From Gracilaria domingensis (Eukaryota > Rhodophyta > Florideophyceae > Gracilariales > Gracilariaceae): a stretch of DNA of 64,000 nucleotides. A program made the translations under genes and the position numbers. Location of the stretch: NCBI GenBank assembly GCA_022539475.1, contig VCMS01000026.1, positions 358,277 to 422,276 on the forward strand. Direction: 5' to 3'. Positions 31,094 to 43,889 of the stretch are shown here, piece by piece. How positions within the stretch are numbered: position 1 is the stretch's first letter; each line of letters starts with the position of its first letter. The notes beneath the pieces are model-generated. The model did no database searches, was not told the DNA's origin, and saw only the letters and a program-made list of their open reading frames with translations.

Positions 31094-31124
31094 GGCGAGA
31101 GTCGTTCAGGTTGAACGACTCGCC
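31094..31124. terminator. Hairpin just past the MSP gene
   Basis: GGCG..AGTCGTTCA and TGAACGACT.CGCC form a stem of 13 bp with a 3-nt loop and a small bulge, 78 bp after the MSP stop codon. It could stabilise or end the transcript. Its regulatory role is inference. Confidence 0.4.
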
Positions 31125-33344
31125 TTGTGTGGATGAACTCGCTAGAGGTTGAATTGACTGCTTTCCATCTTTGGAAAGCTCGAAACTTGCTGGACTCTTT
31201 CACGCGATCCAACGGCAAAACAATCGAGGGAAAGTCAGGGAAGAAAAGGCAGCCCATGGCAACCGTGCCATGGTGAGCAGCTAAGAATATATTCTCCACC
31301 AGTACTTCTAGTGTTTGACTATGCAATTATGTACCATATGCATCGTACTGTTATTGTAGAACATTTCTGTTCAAAACAGTTCCTTCTTGAATTCTCACAC
31401 GTTGATACTCTCGTAGACCAGGAAACATGCGTCCTGATGCAATTCTCGATGGATATCACAAGGCAAACTGATCGACATCGTGTAGAACACCGTGTAGAAG
31501 ACCGGGGACTTCGCTTGTGCACCAACTTCTCCCAATAAAGTCTGACCAAAGTGAAAGATATAATGATAGTTTTTTCGTTTTGGTGTGGGCGTAGCTTCTG
31601 CTTCTCTTTGTCAAAGCAGAACAGATACCGACAGCGCTGTCATTGTAGGCTATGATAGAAGGGCTGTCGTAGGCGTATATGAGTGTGACCAGACGTTTGA
31701 GGTCATATCTTTCTCTCCCATTCTCTCACAAAATCCATGTAGCAGTTGCAGAATGAATCTCTTCAATAATAAGCTCCCTCCTCGTTACAAAAAGCTACTC
31801 CTACTGTAATACCATCGTTTACCAAAACGCTACGATGCCGTCATCGAGTGTCACACATCCCACGGCAACGTCAAAATTAGTTTCGTCTATCGCCTTCGAT
31901 TCCCATATCTTCTGCACATAGCAACAAAACGAAAAGAACATTCAAGATGAGGAATCTAAGAAAAGAAATATTGTCATAGACGACCATATTCAGGCTCGAA
32001 GTTGAAAGAAGAATCTGAAGAAAAATGACATAAACCGATAGGGTCGGCAGTGACAAAAGCCAGTTTATCTGGTGCAGCGGGTATTTGGCCCGTGAAGAGT
32101 GGATTCGAAGAATTCAACCTGAAGGATTCCGTAGGGACAAACGGGGATACCAAGGGTACGTTTGACTGAAGAAGTGGATTCGAATGTTCGCGGTCAGAAA
32201 ATCGAAGAACTGATTCACATTTCGCTCGCACGCACAAAGAATGTCTATCGTAAGTACGCGATCCGTGATGTCGGCATTCATGCTCCCGTTTCGAATGGCA
32301 ATGACTTTATCACGGTAATTGCGCAAGATATCTTTGACAGTGACCAGGCCTTGTTTTGGTAGAATTCTTTGGAATGGAGTTAGCAATCCACCTGGGGCTG
32401 TTGGTTTTGATTCTGTCTCTGTAACTTCCGGGCATCTCCATTTTGGGTTCGAAGCCCCAAAGGTTGTTTCTTGTCGTCACTCCTGATGTAACGGCGTTCA
32501 GTGCATCCGACCATGTGGTAGGATGCCGCTCGGAGCTGCAGAACGTGAAACACAGAAAAAGTGCACAGAAAACTTTGAACACAGCGTGCAAACAAAGTAA
32601 ATACTGCGTTACCTTGCTTGAGATAGGAGTGTCTGTGCTAATGGGTTTGGTCACCTAAACATGACGTGGTTGCTCGTAGCTAGATTGCGTTTTGTACGAA
32701 CCAGGTGAAGTTGGTATTCGTATCTAACTTCCGGTAGGCTTTAGCACGCTTGTACCACTAGGGCGGGCCACAAAGACATCCCCGCTTCAACTGGCCATTG
32801 CGAGAAAAGAAGCAAGAACGCTGGAATAAACGCGCACCATCTCGACGATTGGCTTGATATGATATTCATACTAGACATCTCGAGCCACCCGGGCCGGTAT
32901 TGAGCAGTGCTGATCTTCTTCTTCTGCGGTACTGACGTTTGACATCGCTGCCGTCATACCACTGGCAGACCATGATGATGACGATGATCACATGATCACC
33001 CCATGATGCGAGGACATGACTTCGTCGCTGGCGTTTTGCAACTGGCGTAGCGCCAGCAATCACTGCGAAATGATTTCGAACGACAAGTACGACTGTAGAT
33101 ACAAATGTGATAGGCCATGAAAACTGACCTCTTGCCCGCTGCACTTGATCATCAAGATGTCATGAAACAGTGTACCCTTGGTGTCACGGAGACCAGCCTA
33201 CGGGTGGAGCTCGTCCTTTCCTTTCATAAATGCGTAAACAACGAACAGGAAATTGTTCTTCTTGGATGTCTCCCATTTGACGGGCGAAGTTGCTGAACCG
33301 TTCACAAAACCTCTTGAAAGGGTTCACTCGCCCATGAGTTGCCC
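31125..33344. other. Intergenic, no supported gene
   Basis: Overlapping short frames on both strands (for example 32162-32362 plus and 31974-32386 minus) lack any motif. Nothing else is recognised. Confidence 0.5.
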
Positions 33345-34967
33345 CTATCCCGGTAAGTTCAAATGCATGTCAGAGCGATACTTCCGGAAATACTCTCGAC
33401 CAGCTTCTCCCATGCAAATCAGGTTGCGCGCAAAGGACTCATACTGCTTCAATTTTGCCTTAAGCTCAATATTCTCACTCACTTCCTTCACAATAGAGTC
33501 CTTGTTAGTGTCCATTCCTAGCCTGCACATCTCTCGAATTTGCTCAGCAGTCGCCCTCATAGCAGGGTCAGGCTCTAAACACCTTCTAGCTATCATACCA
33601 ATCACCTCGGATCCGCACTGCACTTGCAACTCTCTCGCCATTTTCATGAGAGACTCTCGATCGTCACAAAGCCGTTTGGTATTTTTGTCCAGAGGAACTC
33701 CAACCCCAAGCTCATAAAGAGAAGCACCAAGTGAAAAAACATCGCCGGCTCGGAGATCGGAGTATTGCTGTTCGTCTTGAAGCCCCGACCTTGGCTCACT
33801 TCTGGCGTTCGGCGCACTACGAGAGCTTTCAGTCATGGCCTCCGGGCGAAGATAACGGGCATCTCCCTCTGTTGTCCTCGCATCGATCCCGTCGTAGTGA
33901 CAAGCCAGACCGAAATCGCCGAGAATGTACGATCGACGACCGAGACCGCGGTCGCTTCTGAAGATATTGTCAGGCTTAACGTCAAGATGAGCAACGCCCT
34001 TCGAATGCATAAAACATAACGCACAACTAAGATCGGCAGCCATGGAATGCAAATCCGCAGCCGGCATTGGTATTCTTTGCTGCACGTATTGAGAATACAA
34101 ACTTCCTCCTGGAATGTATTCAGTCTGAATATAGAGATACTTTCCTTTCTCCTCAAACCATGCGTCGTAATATCGCAGAACGTTGGGATGATTCTGCAGA
34201 GCCGAGAGCGCGAACACTTCCTGCAAAGAGTCCCACCTTGCTTGATCGGTATGCATTGGGGTGATATTCTTCTTAACCGCGTACGTGCACCCATCGAGTC
34301 TATGAACAACCTGCCATACTTCTGAAAAGGCGCCACGACCAGCCAAATCTTTCTGTTCAAAGTCAAGAGAGAACTTCCTGCCCTGTGAACTGGAAACCAA
34401 CCTCAACTTGAGCCTCTTCATATCATCCGACTTATTCTTCACCCTAGCGGCAACCCGCCCTGAAAAGTGGTCGACAGCGCGCATATCCTCCAGTATCGGC
34501 TCCATATTTTGGAAGCTTTCTGAAGCGCCGGCGGTGATCACTTTGGAGCGAGCGGCTTTCGAGCTGCCCTTATTAGGCTGAGGTTGTTCAGTAAGGAACG
34601 GATTGCGCAGAGGTTCGGAAGCGGAAAGCGTGGATATCAGACTGGCCTTAGCAAGACATGCGCGCACTCTCCGCTTGCGCTGTGGACTGGCCGCCCTAGA
34701 ATGCTCTCTGACAATGGTGGGGAACAAAGCGAGGGTGTCCTGCGACATGTCTGGCAGGTCGCGCTGCGAGGCCTCATCGAGCGCGCGCCGTCGCTTGGGG
34801 GCCGTTCGACGAGGAGAGGCGATGGTATTCAAGTTGCGCGTGACGGGCTGGTCGTTGGGCGTACAAAGAGGCTGCGAGGCGAGGTTGACGGCGACGGCGC
34901 TGGACTCGTCGGGAATGGCCAGCGGCGGCGGCGAAGGCAGCGGCTTGGGCGGAATCGGGATACGCAT
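33345..34967 (-). CDS. Wee1-type protein kinase
   Basis: The first ATG is at 34967 (MRIPIPPKPLPSPPPL), giving 540 residues. The frame upstream starts with GTG and lies in the leader. The N-terminal 200 residues are disordered, Pro/Ser-rich, with several S/T-P sites. The kinase domain runs from about 205 to 470. It shows the Gly-rich loop GRGAFSEVW, the lysine in YAVKK (232), the Wee1-like helix EVFALSAL, HPNVLRYYDAWFEE, the catalytic loop HLDVKPDNIF (327-336), DFGLA (351-355) and EGDARYLRPEAM (367-378). The last replaces the APE motif in the manner of Wee1 kinases (EGDSRYLAPE). A C-terminal coiled stretch follows. Wee1 phosphorylates the inhibitory tyrosine of mitotic CDK and blocks entry to mitosis. 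No intron. PKMYT1-like specificity is less likely since no membrane segment is seen. Confidence 0.88.
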   Translation of the reverse strand: MRIPIPPKPLPSPPPLAIPDESSAVAVNLASQPLCTPNDQPVTRNLNTIASPRRTAPKRRRALDEASQRDLPDMSQDTLALFPTIVREHSRAASPQRKRRVRACLAKASLISTLSASEPLRNPFLTEQPQPNKGSSKAARSKVITAGASESFQNMEPILEDMRAVDHFSGRVAARVKNKSDDMKRLKLRLVSSSQGRKFSLDFEQKDLAGRGAFSEVWQVVHRLDGCTYAVKKNITPMHTDQARWDSLQEVFALSALQNHPNVLRYYDAWFEEKGKYLYIQTEYIPGGSLYSQYVQQRIPMPAADLHSMAADLSCALCFMHSKGVAHLDVKPDNIFRSDRGLGRRSYILGDFGLACHYDGIDARTTEGDARYLRPEAMTESSRSAPNARSEPRSGLQDEQQYSDLRAGDVFSLGASLYELGVGVPLDKNTKRLCDDRESLMKMARELQVQCGSEVIGMIARRCLEPDPAMRATAEQIREMCRLGMDTNKDSIVKEVSENIELKAKLKQYESFARNLICMGEAGREYFRKYRSDMHLNLPG

Positions 34968-35960
34968 GGCGGAACGATGCGGCGAGTGGCGGAATGGTCG
35001 ATGGCGGAAAGAGGCGTGCACGGCGGTGGCTTTACGGGTGGTGCGGCAATAGGCGCCGTCGGCGTGAGATCAAACGAGTGCGGTGCATTGTGTCGGGGCA
35101 AACCCGTTTGAAGTTTGGCTTCCGAGGCTGCGTTTTTCTGCATGTGGATACCTCGTTTTGAATATTTGAACTTTTAAATGCTATTTGGGCCCTAATACAG
35201 CGCGCATTATTGCCAAATAAAATGATGTCATGCCTTCCCTGACAATCATCTCCCGCCGCCGATCTCCTCCGAGTATCGTACTACCTGGCTAGCGACTCAG
35301 CCTTAGCAGCCCCAGGTACCTTCATAGATACTGCCCGCCCTTGTGCCTCGAGCACGTCCACACTGTAGACCAAGTCGTGTCGAGTCGACTACACGTACAT
35401 ACTGGGCTGGACTGTACCGATGAAGCTATAAAGTCCAATCAGCATGTGCAGAAAGTGTTTACCCACATCATGTTGCACTTTGTAGTGCAGTCCGATCTAA
35501 ACCTCTGATAGATGGTTGCTGTGCGCGTTCACATGATATTGGTGAAGATACCGATTATAACATCAGCGGTGATTGCCCACGTAAATGCTTGCGATTCAAG
35601 CCGAACAGTGCTCGATTCGCTACCGATCAAAAAAGCATGTGACGCTTAATGCCAGTTGTGGCTTTACCTGCAAACCTTCTCGTTTGCTCCCAGTCTCGAT
35701 CCATGACAACGCACTAAAGACGTAAAGATGCTTCCTGTAGCAATGGCGGTCAAACGTTTATTGCAATACCTGAGTAGAATTTCACGTCGCTGTGCACGCA
35801 TTTTCACGACGATTCGGACGATAAATACCAAAGTAGGCATTTGCACACAGCATCTCTACTCTGCATATTTAGATTGCGTCTACCTTGTGCACGGCAGCAT
35901 TGCATGGCTAACAAACGATAACAAACACAAACATGAAGAACCAGAAAGGGTGGGAACGAA
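34968..35960. other. Intergenic upstream of the kinase
   Basis: The kinase promoter lies here. No supported ORF. The LTR family begins at 35961. Confidence 0.5.
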
Positions 35961-36518
35961 GAGGTTTGAAGAAAAGTTTAGTTTACAAGAATTGTATTGA
36001 TATGTGTACATTATCTAAGCCGATCGAGCATACGCCGCGAGTCGACTACCTGCCAAGCTCAGGATCAACTACACCTACTTCCTGGGCAGAGGTTATCAGC
36101 TAGTGAACGCGGGCCGGGCGAGGAACAAGAGCTAGAGGTCAATTGCAGACCGCGGGCGCGGCTTTTATAGTGGTGAGAAGGTAAAAAGCGCCGTGGATAG
36201 ATTGGAATAGGAGAGGAATGGTGTCTGCATTTGAAAGTCGTGGACGCTTTCTATTGGACGCAAGCCTCTGACAGAGCCCAGTCTGCATTTGCTCATGCGC
36301 GATTCTAATCGAATACAGAGAGACACTCGAAGCTTCATGAAATGTACGATGGTAGCACTCTTTAAGTATTCCATGCATTGTACCTTTGTACCACGGGCAA
36401 CTGTCAGGGCATGTTGCCGAACGCAGAAAGAACTCTGCTATCAAGGTTTTTAAATGCAAGAAAGAACTGCTGTTGCTTGTAAAAACAGGCTTCTGACAAA
36501 CTACACATTCGAATATTA
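35961..36518 (-). mobile_element. LTR of family A, minus orientation
   Basis: 558 bp are about 98-99% identical to 41687-42245. Read on the minus strand, the element carries CACTATAAAAGCCGCGCC, a TATA box in the expected U3/R position, with the T-rich stretch TAAACTTTTCTTCAAACCTC near its end. No internal retroelement genes are adjacent, so it is a solo LTR or part of a rearranged pair. It forms an inverted pair with 36612-36945. Confidence 0.7.
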
Positions 36519-36547
36519 GAAATAGTATCAGTATCCTTATACTAGTA

Positions 36548-36608
36548 GGATGTCGGCAGACAATTTATTTGCACGTAAGAGGTCCAATAAACCTAGTCTG
36601 CGACATCC
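36548..36608. repeat. Hairpin between the inverted LTRs
   Basis: GGATGTCGGCAGAC at 36548-36561 faces GTCTGCGACATCC at 36596-36608, a 13-bp stem with one bulged base, around a 34-nt loop. It sits exactly at the junction between the minus-oriented LTR and the plus-oriented one. Confidence 0.6.
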
Positions 36609-36611
36609 AAA

Positions 36612-36945
36612 TGCAGACTCTGTCGGAGGCTTGCATCCAATAAAACGCGTTCACGACTTTCAAATGCAAACACCACTCCTCTCCCATTCCAATCTATCCA
36701 CGGCGCTTTTTACCTTCTCACCACTATAAAAGCCGCGCCCGCGGTCTGCAATTGACCTCTAGCTCTTGTTCCTCGCCCGGCCCGCGTTCACTAGCTGATA
36801 ACCTCTGCCCAGGAAGTAGGTGTAGTTGATCCTGAGCTTGGCAGGTAGTCGACTCGCGGCGTATGCTCGATCGGCTTAGATAATGTACACATATCAATAC
36901 AATTCTTGTAAACTAAACTTTTCTTCAAACCTCTTTGTTCGCACT
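36612..36945 (+). mobile_element. LTR of family A, plus orientation, 5'-truncated or diverged
   Basis: This matches the inverse of 35961-36300, with more differences than between the two minus copies. It contains the same CCACTATAAAAGCCGCGCCC TATA box and ends in the same TTCAAACCTCTTTGTTC. The upstream third of the LTR is missing or too diverged. A further degenerate copy of the LTR end is at 37010-37115 (GACGACTCGCGACGTATGCT, TTCTTGTAAACGTAACC). Confidence 0.65.
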
Positions 36946-37115
36946 TTTCTTTCATCGTCATCGTTTTTTCTTTTCCTCTCCTCGGCTCCACTGAAGGAAA
37001 GCTCTCTGTGAGACGACTCGCGACGTATGCTCGATCGACTAAGATACCGTACAAATTCCAATAGAGTTCTTGTAAACGTAACCTTCTTCTATCTTCTCTG
37101 TTCTCACTTTTCTCG

Positions 37116-40100
37116 CTTCCATTTTATGCTTGTTCATTGCGGAAACTTGCCTACAGTTATTGGGGCAATGCAGGAGTATCGTGGGCCGATTAGCGTCAGG
37201 GACAAAGGGGATATGGGAGGATTTATGTGGAATTCTTTCTTAGGCTGTATTCATTGGGCGATGGTTTAAGACGTGAATGATTTGATGGCCAGAGTTTCAG
37301 AAGGACGTTCATTACCTTCGTGCTCTCATCTTGTAGCAAACGCCTTCGGTGAATCTGTTAGGCTCCTTTTCGCTATTTTAGCTGTCTTGTTGACATGACT
37401 GCTGTGTGACGACGCCGGCAGACCCGCAAGAACCGTCTGCGCTCGCCCATTGTAAGACTTAGAATGCTACTCTACGCAGTGAATACCAAGTTAACTTGCG
37501 TCTCCACAGCAAACTACAAATGTTCTTGCTTCATCTTGGAATTCAACGGGGAGCAGAGTTCTGCCAGCATGCTTTCCAGAGATCTCTTGCGATTGTGAGC
37601 TCTCAATATTCACTTCGGAGAGGTCATTGTTGACTAAGACTGAAGAAGGCATCAAAGGTTCACTCTGATTTCTGTGCCATACATTGAAAAGTCGCGGGTA
37701 TTGTATTGCCTTTCCATGGTTCTCTTCCCTCTTTTAGCCAGCAACTGTGCCTTCTATAGGGATAGAGGAAGATACGAGAGTTCTTCGCAGTAATGTATCT
37801 ACGATGTAGTGGGGCATACGAATCCAAACCAGAGAGGAAATACTCCTTGAAGTTCCTTATTTTGCATGAGGCCTGTCCCTTATTAGGGGAAACGGTGTGA
37901 GGAAAGGATGTGCCACAACCTCAAGAGAATGAGAGACAGTGCTGCATATGGAACATGTTAAACTGAGACAAGGTCTCGTGCCCTAAATGTAGCCACTGTA
38001 GTCAAGTCTCTTTCTTCTTCTTCTTTGGTCATGTCTCAAAAGCCTTGACCATAGTGTAGTTATAGGATTCAATTGCCCTAATCTTTCCGTACTAAAGTTC
38101 AGCATGCCTGACCTGTTCACGCAATAAGGTCTCTGGAAGATGCCAGCTCCGACCCTTCTATTGAACCATCAAACCATTGAGAGGCTTCGCCAATATCCCG
38201 CTTTGTCTAGACTGCTCTCAACCTTTGCGTCTAGCAGCCACTCGATGGAAAATACAGATCTCTCCCTCTTTGCCGAAGTTAAGAGGGGTTAAGAACTCTG
38301 GATGCTTAATAAATCCTAGTATCAAAGCATCCTCTATCGTTCTCGCCAGGCCTGGTTCTCGCCCTCCGTGGCTGTGTAGCAAAGAGCCTCTAGTGGAGGA
38401 TCAGCTTCATGGGAGCGACGTGCACCTGCGTAATACAGCAGACCTCCAACCACGTCATGGCCAACATTTGATCCGAAAAAAGGAGGACCAAGGTTGAGAA
38501 TTGGGACACAGCGATCCAACTGGCCCCAGGCTCATTACGTCGAACTGTCACGGAAGCAAGACTTGTTACACGATCCGCAATGTCACGAACTGAAATGTCA
38601 TGCCATTCGCGTTAGCGAGAAGGAAAAGCTTTTGGTCAGGCTTTCTTCTTGAACAAATTCCTTGCAGGCTTTCAGTGCTGCGGTGAGTCGGGGAGTGCGA
38701 GAATCCACAAATCTGCTAGTTTAGGATCTCAGTGATTGTCCACTCCAGCGATGCTCTCATCCTGAGAGTCTCAGGTCATCAGAGCAGCTACACGACTGTC
38801 AAGACCCGAAGACCAACAATCTAGGCAAAATTTCCCATCACACTACACAGATTGTTCGAAATACAACATGCAGAACACTAACGACAAGAAATCATCAGGA
38901 AATCATGCCAGTAGAGAGTATAGTATCATATTGAAGACGACGGTCCCACCTTGAAGCTACTGAGCGGCACGGGTCATAGTGTTTTGTGATATGCGATAGA
39001 AATGTGAGGAGGATATCACAGCTTCGTAAAAAAGGTCAGCGAAATGTAGCCGGCACGAGCAAGGCGGAATAAGACGATATGCTGGCGACACCCTTGGAGA
39101 TTTCCGCAACTGGACGTCTGGGTGATGTAAAATTCGTATGGCATGCCTTTGGGAATGGCACATGGGCCACATGAATTGGCGGAGGAACAGCAGAAGTGGA
39201 GACCACAAAGTTAGCAGTAAGAGTTCGATGAACTTTGATGTCTGTAACCGTCGAACCGTAGATACAGTACTGTCGTACTTCTTCCAACAGTGGCGGCACA
39301 AACGGTATCCTGATATATATACTTATGCAGACGGTATCTAGATAGCCCTCCTAGCCTTCTGTGACAGAAGTTCTGTCCTTACCTTCGTACAACCACACCA
39401 GGCCATCGCCAGTCGCAAAGAACCTGCTTAGTACTCGCACCGCGGCCACGCGTTCAGCATCGCCGCGAGACCTTCAACCGTTCACCTCCAACGCCGCCCT
39501 CGTTATACAACTGGATCTTCTCCAACCGAGCTCACGTTAACTTTCCGTTCACCGCCTCTTACTCTTGCAGACCGTCACGCCAGCTCAAGACGCTACGTGC
39601 GAGCCGTCCGTGCTTACTCAAATCTCGTGCAGCGCGTCGCAGAGCAAGTGATACACGCTTGCCACTATCGTGTGTCTCCGACCCTTGGCTTCTGACGCGC
39701 AAGCGGAAAGATCATTCGTCGTAGCGGGCATCTTTTCATCCAATCTGAACACCGCCGCTCGCAATTGCTTGTGCGACGGGTCCAGCTCCCCCGCTTCCGC
39801 AAACTACACGTAGCGGAGGCAAAGCATCGTTGGTGCCTGACTCCTCGCGTGCCGTACTTGTACTCCTCAATGTAGTCCGATTCCTCGCTGCAAAGAACTT
39901 TTATGCAATCGTTTGCCACCTTCACGTTGAGCGTCTCCAATGCCTCACACTCTAATGGTGTGAGAAAGCCCAAAGCCTGATTTGAACCACAGCCGTTCCG
40001 CTAAGCGCTCGGTTTCGTCGGCAACCTACTTTCTCAGTCTTCGTTTTTGCTCGTACAGTAACAGTCTGCCACACAATTGGATGATGCTGTTGGGCGATTG

Positions 40101-41686
40101 CTTCCCATTGCCGATGCACTCATTTGGAAGACATTAGGCAACGGGATGTGTGTGGTAGGTGCCGAGTATGGGAACACAAAGCGACTTTGCCATATGTCCA
40201 GTATGAACTGCCAGCAATCTGCAGCTGTGCCACGAATAGAGTCTCCCGCATACCGAGCACACTTTACTCTTTCTGGGTCTTCTCGTTAAGCATCAGCGTT
40301 CTGCTAGCACTTGGTGCTCCATTATGGTTGGAGCACTATCCAAATCAACTCGTCCACGTCCTCATCTCGTAAGGTTGTGCACAAATCCACAGGATCGATG
40401 TGATCCTGTGACGATTTTCGAAATCAGCTTCAGTCGGTACACGTACCGTCGGTAGCCTTCGGTGGAAAATCTGAAAAAAGCCAACCATAAAATTTATTGG
40501 ATGCCAGCCAAATGGTTCCATTTCCATCTACAGGCATGATCTTCACTTAACATGTTCATGCCAAGCATGAACAATGACAACTTTCCCGCAGCCCTTTCAT
40601 CCCGGACTCGCGCCGATACCAGTGTCATTTCTGATTAGCCCTGTCGAGACAAACGTACTTTTCACGCCAAATCGCATATGAAACAGAGCCCTTCCTTACC
40701 TGATTCCAAACCGGCGTGCGCGCACGCTTTCTGCTACCTTTGGTCTTCCAATCATGCTATGGAGCACGCCGTGGTCCGTTCTCTGCAGGTAGATACCATA
40801 CAATTCCTGTCCTCTGCTACGCAAAAGATTGACAGCGACATCGTTAAACATCTGTAGAGCCTGACGGACATCCGGGCGTGTTATTACGCCAGCACCCGCG
40901 ATGAATGCATGCGCAGGTATCAACAGAGATGCTGTCGTTCATTGCACAGCTGGGTCTCAACTGACCACTTGTGATCACTCCTCCTTTGCGTCAAGCCTAC
41001 TTTAAGTATGAAAGCCGTGATCTTTATGGTCCGCAACAGTGACTGGCGAGTGAGACGTGGGAACTTGTGAGCCTAATGGACATCAGCGCATTATGCTGCA
41101 CGAGCGGAGCTTTCTTGTCCATTACAGATCACCACCCCTAATGTTGCACACAGATTCTCCGTAAGTTCCCAGCACAATCTCCGGACCCCACACTTCTCAC
41201 CGTTCCCAATAGCCCGGGAGCCATTGTTACACCGACCACGTGAGCTGGAGCTTGTGGAAGGTGTCTCCTCACGCAGCATTACGCGACGTGAGCTCGCACT
41301 CCCAGCAGCCGCCCTTGAAAACCCATGAACGTTAGATTTCCTCGTCTTCTGACACAATGCGATTACCATCCTTCACTTAGACAGGAAACAAGAACCACTG
41401 TCAAAAAGAGATGTACATGTGCTTCAGCTTGCGTCCCATTCGACATCTCCACAGAGAGCAACAACCACTCACTACAGCGAAAGACCAAGCAAAAGAATTC
41501 AAATGCACTCTGCGCCCAATGCAAATCTATGAGAAATCTAGAACGCACAGTCAACTTGCACGTAGTCCTGGCAATTAGTTATTGAATTACGGCGAAAAAT
41601 GGCAAGACGCTGACAAAGAGCCTTTCGTTAGTGGAAGCGGGGGAGGAGAACCGAAAACAAGATAAAGCAAGAAAGGTAAGAACAAA
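37116..41686. other. Long stretch without a supported gene
   Basis: Many frames below 115 codons occur. The best are minus-strand pieces at 39973-39665 (GFLTPLECEALETLNVKVAN) and 40923-40696 (AHAFIAGAGVITRPDVRQAL), which read like broken protein fragments but match nothing I know. A 9-bp hairpin (TGTTCATGC/GCATGAACA) is at 40553-40573. Confidence 0.4.
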
Positions 41687-42245
41687 GAGGTTTGAAGAAA
41701 AGTTTAGTTTACAAGAATTGTATTGATATGTGTACATTATCTAAGCCGATCGAGCATACGCCGCGAGTCGACTACCTGCCAAGCTCAGGATCAACTACAC
41801 CTACTTCCTGGGCAAAGGTTATCAGCTAGTGAACGCGGGCCGGGCGAGGAACAAGAGCTAGAGGTCAATTGCAGACCGCGGGCGCGGCTTTTATAGTGGT
41901 GAGAAGGTAAAAAGCGCCGTGGATAGATTGGAATAGGAGAGGAATGGTGTCTGCATTTGAAAGTCGTGGACGCTTTCTATTGGACGCAAGCCTCTGACAG
42001 AGCCCAGTCTGCATTTGCTCATGCGCGATTCTAATCGAATACAGAGAGACACTCGAAGCTTCATGAAATGTACGATGGTAGCACTCTTTTAAGTATTCCA
42101 TGCATTGTACCTTTGTACCACGGGCAACTGTCAGCGCATGTTGCCGAACGCAGAAAGAACTCTGCTATCAAGGTTTTTAAATGCAAGAAAGAACTGCTGT
42201 TGCTTGTAAAAAAAGGCTTCTGACAATCTACACATTCGAATATTA
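41687..42245 (-). mobile_element. Solo LTR of family A
   Basis: 559 bp, nearly identical to 35961-36518 and in the same orientation 5.7 kb away. The few differences include single substitutions and one inserted T. The near identity shows recent activity or gene conversion. No reverse transcriptase or integrase lies between the two copies, so the 5.2 kb between them is not an intact LTR element. I could not fix the exact ends or a target-site duplication. Confidence 0.75.
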
Positions 42246-43889
42246 AGTATTGCAATATAAAAACTTATCTGCAGTACTACTGCAATAATTGTCAGGAATC
42301 AACACAATGTTGATTCTCGGCGAAGAGACACAGGTCTCTAAGCTGTTCACAGGAACAATGAGTGAAGAGAAACGACGCGGGCACTCCGACAGAGGTCGGT
42401 TGCGGCAGTATAGTTTACTGTTGCGAGACAAATGTTTCTACCAGAGAAGTCGAAGAGACGATTAGCGTCGACAAGACAAGTAAAAAAGCAAAACACAATC
42501 ATAATCTAGACAAGTGCATCAATTCGATATATCGAAGTGATGCAAACGTGTTGCGCAGCATTAGCGCAGTGTATCGAGCACTCAAACTGTGACAACGACT
42601 TCATCACTAAGTCCCAGTTTTGACAATAATATCAGACAGTAGCAATAAGTTGTCAATTTAACTCATGCTTCAAGAATATGTTTATGGCTAAGCTCCTTGA
42701 AAAGTCAAGAACATTTTGCTTTGCTCGTAATCTGTTTTGAATTGCTTGTTGCTTGAAACGAGAGTAAACGGTCTGAAAACAAGCAAACGTTTCAAAAGCG
42801 TTTCATTTACATTGTTATTTGTACCGTTCCGGTTATTTTTTGAAGCCATATATCACATTGCAGAAAATTCAAACGTACGGTGTATCTAAATTTATTCTTC
42901 ACAACATGTGTGAGTTAAGCACTGAAAGTAGACCAACGCATGCTACTTCTGAAGTCGTCATTTCAAACACTGCAACACCGCGATGAATGAACAAACAAGT
43001 TATCGTTCATTGGATGCATGAGTCGACATTGCAGTAGGGAATCTAAATACGGAAAAGTTGATCATAAATCGCCCGCTCTTTCTCTGGCAGTAGGAAGAAA
43101 ATCGTTCATATAGGCCCCTGCGCTAAACGCTAGACCATCAACAGACCCTTCCAAAATCTATCGTAAAAGGCACTTAAAATTTAAAAACCGCAACCACATT
43201 GATATTTGCTACGCCCTTTACCGCGAGGAGCATTACGAGAACGAACGAACTCAATGGAGCGGTCCGATGCCTCGTTGGTAGCCGTCTGAGCGGGATGAGG
43301 CACCGTACACGACACACTACCAGGCAGTGTCAATGGCAAAAAAGCCGAAGGCAAACACACGACGAGCGGCATAAAAAACGACTGAGACAGATGCAAAAAC
43401 ATGGCGATGTTTGCAAAGGTCACTAGACGCACCATTGTACAGAGTGACTCAGTACAATAACAGAAAAAGTAATATTTCGACCATGCACTATGCTGAATTG
43501 GTGAAACACCCGATATACAACCTCATAAGTTATACCAAACCCTATACTTGCGGCAAAGCACTAATCCAGACCAAACGCACAAGCTCAGGCATAACTCAAT
43601 TGGGAAACATATATCAGAAAATTTCTTATGGGAAGATCGAAGCACTCCCGAGCACACGAAAGAATATGTTAAGGGCCAGAGGAATGTTTTTAATCTAACC
43701 GATCACGTGACATGCAGTAATTTCGCGCGCCTTTGAACACTTCTAAGGGGGAACGATTGATAGTGTTTTCATTAATTATGGTTTGTTCCATGTAGTGCAT
43801 ACCGCAAAGACTGGACTGACTGGAACGTATACCTGTGATGGCAAAGCTGAGCTTTGCCTCGAAGGTAGCTCGCTGAATAACGGACTTGA
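42246..43889. other. AT-rich gap, no gene seen
   Basis: Short frames only, none with motifs. The gap borders the decayed gag-like gene on its right. Confidence 0.5.

Noticed and set aside
31974-32386. Overlapping frames on both strands
   Set aside because: No motif and no preference for one strand. Probably chance.
33345-35021. Wee1-type kinase start at 35021
   Set aside because: That codon is GTG. The first ATG is at 34967.
39665-40923. Minus-strand fragments at 39665-39973 and 40696-40923 as genes
   Set aside because: They read like protein pieces but are too short, without a family, and have no joining frame.
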